This document shows positions 60,686 through 64,000 of a stretch of 64,000 nucleotides of DNA, piece by piece. How positions within the stretch are numbered: position 1 is the stretch's first letter; each line of letters starts with the position of its first letter. The notes under the pieces are model-generated. The model searched no databases. It was given only the letters and a program-made list of their open reading frames with translations, and had not been told where the DNA came from. Origin of the DNA: Comamonas sp. 26 (lineage in GTDB: Bacteria > Pseudomonadota > Gammaproteobacteria > Burkholderiales > Burkholderiaceae_C); contig NZ_PEFL01000001.1 in assembly GCF_002754475.1 (NCBI RefSeq), positions 558,001 through 622,000 on the forward strand, in the 5' to 3' direction. Made by a program: the position numbers and the translations under genes.

Positions 60686-60743
60686 AGCGAAGGTGTCGCC
60701 CCCTCTCAAAGAGAGCGGGGAAAGGCGCAAAGCGCCTCGGGAG
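60686..60743. repeat. REP-like dispersed element, partial
   Basis: Contains CCCCCTCTC-AAAG-AGAGCGGGG and AAAGGCGCAAAGCGCCTCGG, related to the stems at 53950-54068. It lies in the gap before panC. Confidence 0.55.
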
Positions 60744-60754
60744 ATGCTGGAGGT

Positions 60755-61594
60755 CTAGAACTCCAGGTTGTCGATCAGGCGGGTGCTGCCCAGTCGTGCT
60801 GCGCCCAGTGCGACCAGGTCGCCGCTGGTGGCGTCCGCTGGCGTCAGCAGGTTGTTGCGCTTGCGCACGGTCAGGTAGTCAGGTTCCCAGCCCTTGGCGC
60901 GCAGGTCGGCCATGGCTTGGGCTTCAAGCTCGGCCAGATTGCCGCCTTGGCGCGCGGCATCGGCCAGTGCCTTGAGTGCTTGCGACAGCGCCATGGCTTG
61001 CACGCGCTGCTCGTCGCTGAGGTAGCCGTTGCGTGAGCTGAGCGCCAAGCCGCTATCCGCGCGGGTGGTGGGGCAGCCAATGACTTCGATGGGCAGCGCA
61101 AACTGCTGCACCATGCGGCGAATGACCATGAGCTGCTGATAGTCCTTTTGCCCGAACACGGCCACGCCGCCGCCGGTGGTGGCAAACACGACCTGAAACA
61201 GCTTCATGACCACGGTGCACACGCCGGTGAAGAAGCCGGGGCGAAAGTGTCCTTCCAGAATGTCAGCCAGTTGTGCGTCTGGGTGCACCTTGAAGGTCTG
61301 CAGCTCGGGGTACAGGTCTTTTTCCTTGGGGGCGAAGACGATGTCGCAGCCTTGGGCTTCCAGCTTGGCGCAATCGGCGTCAAACGTGCGTGGGTAGCTA
61401 TCAAAATCTTCGTGCGGCAGAAATTGCAGACGGTTCACAAAGATGCTGGCCACGACCACATCACCATGCAAGCGGGCTTGCTGAACCAGGGAGAGATGGC
61501 CTTCATGCAGATTGCCCATGGTGGGCACAAAAGCAGGGTGGCCGCGGCCAGCAAGGGCTGCGCGCAGGTCGGCGATGGTGTGAACGATTTGCAT
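60755..61594 (-). CDS. panC: pantothenate synthetase
   Basis: 279 residues from ATG 61594. HIGH-type signature [16 protein letters not shown] (residues 21-36), with [11 protein letters not shown], the [15 protein letters not shown] block and the [13 protein letters not shown] motif. It joins pantoate and beta-alanine with ATP to make pantothenate. It follows panB by 77 bp on the same strand. Upstream readthrough of the frame to 62236 is the shadow of panB. Confidence 0.96.
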   Translation of the reverse strand: MQIVHTIADLRAALAGRGHPAFVPTMGNLHEGHLSLVQQARLHGDVVVASIFVNRLQFLPHEDFDSYPRTFDADCAKLEAQGCDIVFAPKEKDLYPELQTFKVHPDAQLADILEGHFRPGFFTGVCTVVMKLFQVVFATTGGGVAVFGQKDYQQLMVIRRMVQQFALPIEVIGCPTTRADSGLALSSRNGYLSDEQRVQAMALSQALKALADAARQGGNLAELEAQAMADLRAKGWEPDYLTVRKRNNLLTPADATSGDLVALGAARLGSTRLIDNLEF

Positions 61595-61671
61595 GACTGA
61601 AACAGAAGTCGGGGAACAGAAGTCTAAGAGCAGGAAAAGTGAGCGCAACGCCCTTGAGTGGTGCCCTTGAT

Positions 61672-62541
61672 TTACCAAGCGTGCAGCGCGTTGTCGGGGA
61701 AGCTGCCGTTTTTCACAGCCTGCACATAAGCCTCCATCGCGCCCTTGACGCTGCCAGCGTCGGCCATGAAGTTGTGGACGAACTTGGCCATCTTGCCCAG
61801 GTTCACGCCCAGCATGTCGTGCAGCACCAGAACCTGACCGGCCGTGCCGTTGCCCGCGCCAATGCCTATGGTGTGGCAGTCTTTCAGCTCTTCGGTGAGC
61901 TTGGCAGACAGGGCGGCGGGCACCATTTCCAGCACCAGCATGGATGCTCCGGCATCTTGCAGCTCCAATGCGTGCTGGCGCAGGGTGGCTGCGGCTTGCT
62001 CGTCCTTGCCCTGAACGCGGTAGCCGCCCAGTGCGTGCACGGTTTGCGGTGTCAGCCCCAGGTGGGCGCAGACGGGTACGCCACGGTCGACCAGAAAGCG
62101 CACGATGGGCGCAGTCCAGCCGCCGCCTTCGAGCTTGACCATATGGGCTCCGGCCTGCATCAGCTCGCAGGCGTTGCGCATGGCTTGCTCGGGGCTTTCG
62201 GCGTAGCTGCCAAAGGGCATGTCGGCAATCACCCATGCGGTGGCCTGCGCACGGTGCAGGCCACGGGTCACGCTGGCGGTGTGATAGGCCATGTCGGCCA
62301 GTGTCACGCCCACGGTGCTGTGCAGGCCCTGGCAGACCATGCCCAGTGAGTCACCGACCAGAATGCACTCCACACCGGCGGCATCGGCCACGGCGGCAAA
62401 TGTGGCGTCGTAGGCGGTGAGCATGGTGATCTTCTCGCCCGCCGCACGCATCTGAGCCAGGCGCGGCAGGCTGATGGGGCGGCGCTGGGGCTGGGGCGAA
62501 GAGGGGGGGATGGTGCCGTAAGGCGTTCCGGTGGCGGTCAT
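61672..62541 (-). CDS. panB: 3-methyl-2-oxobutanoate hydroxymethyltransferase
   Basis: 289 residues from ATG 62541 with AGGAGA seven bases upstream. Motifs: [40 protein letters not shown] (with the Mg2+/substrate residues), and [22 protein letters not shown]. It makes ketopantoate from ketoisovalerate and methylene-tetrahydrofolate, the first step to pantothenate; panC follows. The reductase of the middle step may be the gene at 34328. Confidence 0.96.
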   Translation of the reverse strand: MTATGTPYGTIPPSSPQPQRRPISLPRLAQMRAAGEKITMLTAYDATFAAVADAAGVECILVGDSLGMVCQGLHSTVGVTLADMAYHTASVTRGLHRAQATAWVIADMPFGSYAESPEQAMRNACELMQAGAHMVKLEGGGWTAPIVRFLVDRGVPVCAHLGLTPQTVHALGGYRVQGKDEQAAATLRQHALELQDAGASMLVLEMVPAALSAKLTEELKDCHTIGIGAGNGTAGQVLVLHDMLGVNLGKMAKFVHNFMADAGSVKGAMEAYVQAVKNGSFPDNALHAW

Positions 62542-62749
62542 GGTTTTGTCTCCTGATGATCTGTTCATGGTTCAGCGCAACAGACAAGTCTGTGTGCCAA
62601 TTTGCCCGCGAGTCTATGCCATGCTGCGGTGCAGCGCCAAGTGCAAACTGGGTATGGCAGCCGTCAGCGCCCGTACTATGCTGGTCTGCTTGTGCATGGC
62701 CTGGCCGTGCGCGTTCTGCTGTTTCCATTCCATCCGCGCAAGGTAGTTC

Positions 62750-63481
62750 ATGTCCATGGCCGAGTCCCTGTTTCCGTTGGTTTCTGCACCAGCACCCTCG
62801 GTGGCCTGGCAAGGGCTGCGCGGCGTCAGCTGGCTGGATTCGCTGTCTGACGAGAAACTGGCGGTGCTGGCCGGGCAATGTCGCTGGCACAGGCTGGAGG
62901 CAGGGCAGGTGTTGCAGGGGGCCTATACCGACCGGCGCATTTACATGCTGATCAACGGGCAGCTGAGCGTGGCGGGGCACAGTGTCAGCGGGCGGGCCAT
63001 GATTGTGGGGTATCTGGGGCCGGGCTTTTTCTTTGGCTCCTTTGCCGCGCAGCCGCCCCGCAATGTGGCAGTAGAAGTGCAGGCCACAGAGGCTAGTCTG
63101 GTCGCTTCGCTATCCAATGCAGAGCTAGAAGCACTGATCATGAGCGATGTGCAGGTCATGCGCGCGGTGATTCAGCGGCTGAACGAACTGACGGGCGTGC
63201 TGGCCCGGCGCGTGGTCAGCCTGGGGACTTTGTCGGTGCGTGGCCGTCTGCAGGCTCAGCTGCTGGAGCGGGCTGAAACCGTGGGCATTGATGACGATGA
63301 GGCTCTGTTGTCCCCCGCGCCCCGGCAAAGCGATCTGGCGATGATGCTGGGCACCAGCCGCGAGGAGGTGGCGCGCGAGATGTCGCGACTGACGCGCCTG
63401 GGTCTGCTGCAGCGCGAGGGGCGCAATCTGCGTATCTGCCGTGTTGATGGCTTGCGTGTTTTACTCGAAGAAACACGCTAA
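62750..63481 (+). CDS. Crp/Fnr-family transcriptional regulator
   Basis: 243 residues. A cyclic-nucleotide-binding-like fold (about 30-140) and a C-terminal helix-turn-helix (QSDLAMMLGTSREEVAREMSRLTRLGLLQREG, about 192-225). The N-terminal cysteines of FNR are not present, and key cAMP-binding residues are not seen, so the effector is unknown. ATG 62750, with AAGGT upstream. It diverges from panB across about 208 bp, but a regulatory link is not shown. Confidence 0.88.
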   Translation: MSMAESLFPLVSAPAPSVAWQGLRGVSWLDSLSDEKLAVLAGQCRWHRLEAGQVLQGAYTDRRIYMLINGQLSVAGHSVSGRAMIVGYLGPGFFFGSFAAQPPRNVAVEVQATEASLVASLSNAELEALIMSDVQVMRAVIQRLNELTGVLARRVVSLGTLSVRGRLQAQLLERAETVGIDDDEALLSPAPRQSDLAMMLGTSREEVAREMSRLTRLGLLQREGRNLRICRVDGLRVLLEETR

Positions 63482-63610
63482 CTTTTCATATTGTGAAATT
63501 GCCTTTTGCGTGAGAAAACGCACAGACGGCTCCCGGGATAACACGCATAGTTCAGCCATACCGCTGCTAAGCCATCAAGCCTTGCAGCTTTTACGATTGA
63601 AAGGATTGAT

Positions 63611-63904
63611 ATGCGCTCCGCTACCCGTTTGTTGACTGCCCTTGTTCTGACCGCCAGCGCCGCCGCTGCCATGGCTCAGGGCATGCCCCAGAATGCTGCT
63701 GCACCCAGCAAAAGCCGTGCCGAAGTGAAGGCTGATCTGGAGATGTACCAGCGTTCCGGCCTGGGCTATCTGCCCTCACCTGCGGCTTATATCGAAGTCG
63801 AGTCCAGCGCCGAATACCGCAAGGCTTATGCCGAGTATCAGCGCCTGCTGGCCAGCCCCGCTTACCAAGAAGCGGTGGCCAAGTACCAGTCGGGTGCCAA
63901 ATAA
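63611..63904 (+). CDS. DUF4148 domain-containing exported protein
   Basis: 97 residues. A signal peptide to AMA (residue 22) and one DUF4148 module (KSRAEVKADLEMYQRSGL), then a Tyr-rich tail (EYRKAYAEYQRLLASPAYQEAVAKY). AAAGGA precedes ATG 63611. It is the second DUF4148 gene of the window (first at 9696). A terminator follows. Role unknown. Confidence 0.85.
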   Translation: MRSATRLLTALVLTASAAAAMAQGMPQNAAAPSKSRAEVKADLEMYQRSGLGYLPSPAAYIEVESSAEYRKAYAEYQRLLASPAYQEAVAKYQSGAK

Positions 63905-63938
63905 GCCTGAGGTGATAGAGATCGTTACTTTGGTGGAT

Positions 63939-63975
63939 GCGCGCTGAAGGCTTGATGTCTGCAGCGCGCTTTTTT
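63939..63975 (+). terminator. intrinsic terminator of the DUF4148 gene
   Basis: GCGCGCTG and CAGCGCGC around a 15-base loop, followed by TTTTTT, 35 bp after the stop. Confidence 0.85.
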
Positions 63976-64000
63976 ATGGCAGCAATATCGCCCCAATGGA

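Noticed and set aside
61595..62236. Upstream extension of the panC frame
   Set aside because: It overlaps panB in another frame; PanC begins at ATG 61594 with its normal sequence.
1..64000. CRISPR array, insertion sequence, prophage, rRNA or tRNA gene
   Set aside because: No regularly spaced direct repeats, transposase, integrase, phage structural genes or tRNA/rRNA sequences were recognised.

Overview
This window looks like a chromosomal segment of a betaproteobacterium of the family Comamonadaceae, most likely Comamonas. The basis is the GC-rich, gammaproteobacteria-unlike gene orders (coxB-ctaD-cox11-DUF2970-coxC-SURF1-ctaB-SCO; M16-M16-rsmD-coaD), DUF4148 and DUF1841 proteins, a Bug-type solute receptor, a PHA phasin, and the nested inverted repeats typical of this group. 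I can see no rRNA, tRNA, CRISPR array, insertion sequence or prophage. The species cannot be fixed from sequence reading alone.

Layout. 1-4972 (minus): tamB (cut by the window edge), tamA, a CoxE-type VWA protein, an acetyltransferase, a glycine-rich membrane protein and a MoxR ATPase. 5089-12486: a dihaem cytochrome c, DUF1841, a KefB/C-type antiporter, a LysE exporter, a MaoC hydratase, DUF4148, trmL, comF and a BioC-like methyltransferase. 12487-21828: a long leader and the aa3-type cytochrome c oxidase locus with its copper and haem assembly factors. Its subunit II is a CuA-cytochrome c-OmpA fusion, and ctaA/COX15 is not between the SCO-like gene and ctaB. 22060-29602: a PAS-GGDEF-EAL protein, a compact four-gene lipid-type biosynthetic operon and a Bug receptor. 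29744-30746: rpoH under a promoter overlapped by a perfect CIRCE operator. 31014-41391: a two-subunit molybdenum hydroxylase, a ketopantoate-reductase-like gene, cutA, ftsY, an active/inactive M16 peptidase pair, rsmD and coaD. 41402-46571: a zinc peptidase and an envelope-stress-like cluster (BON, DUF883, DUF1328, CHASE3 kinase, two response regulators). 46658-52773: moeB/thiF, ctpA, gpmA, rhodanese, grxC, secB and gpsA. 52903-59374: a DMT exporter, lysA with divergent lysR, phasin, SulP, MaoC and a hypothetical gene. 59581-60494: three small AT-richer membrane protein genes. 60755-63904: panC, panB, a Crp/Fnr regulator and a second DUF4148 gene.

The strongest candidate for an undescribed system is the minus-strand operon 28426-23861. 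It encodes a sterol-desaturase-type membrane hydroxylase, a membrane fatty-acid desaturase, a KAS III-like condensing enzyme fused to a haem-oxygenase-like diiron oxidase domain, and a protein I do not recognise. Every catalytic motif I looked for is present, so it is probably functional and makes or remodels an acyl-derived molecule that cannot be named from sequence. Other points of interest are the CIRCE-controlled rpoH, the OmpA-tailed CoxB, two families of dispersed repeats (one apparently forming a signal-peptide-coding segment and one lying inside a coding region), and an FNR-like box in the oxidase leader.
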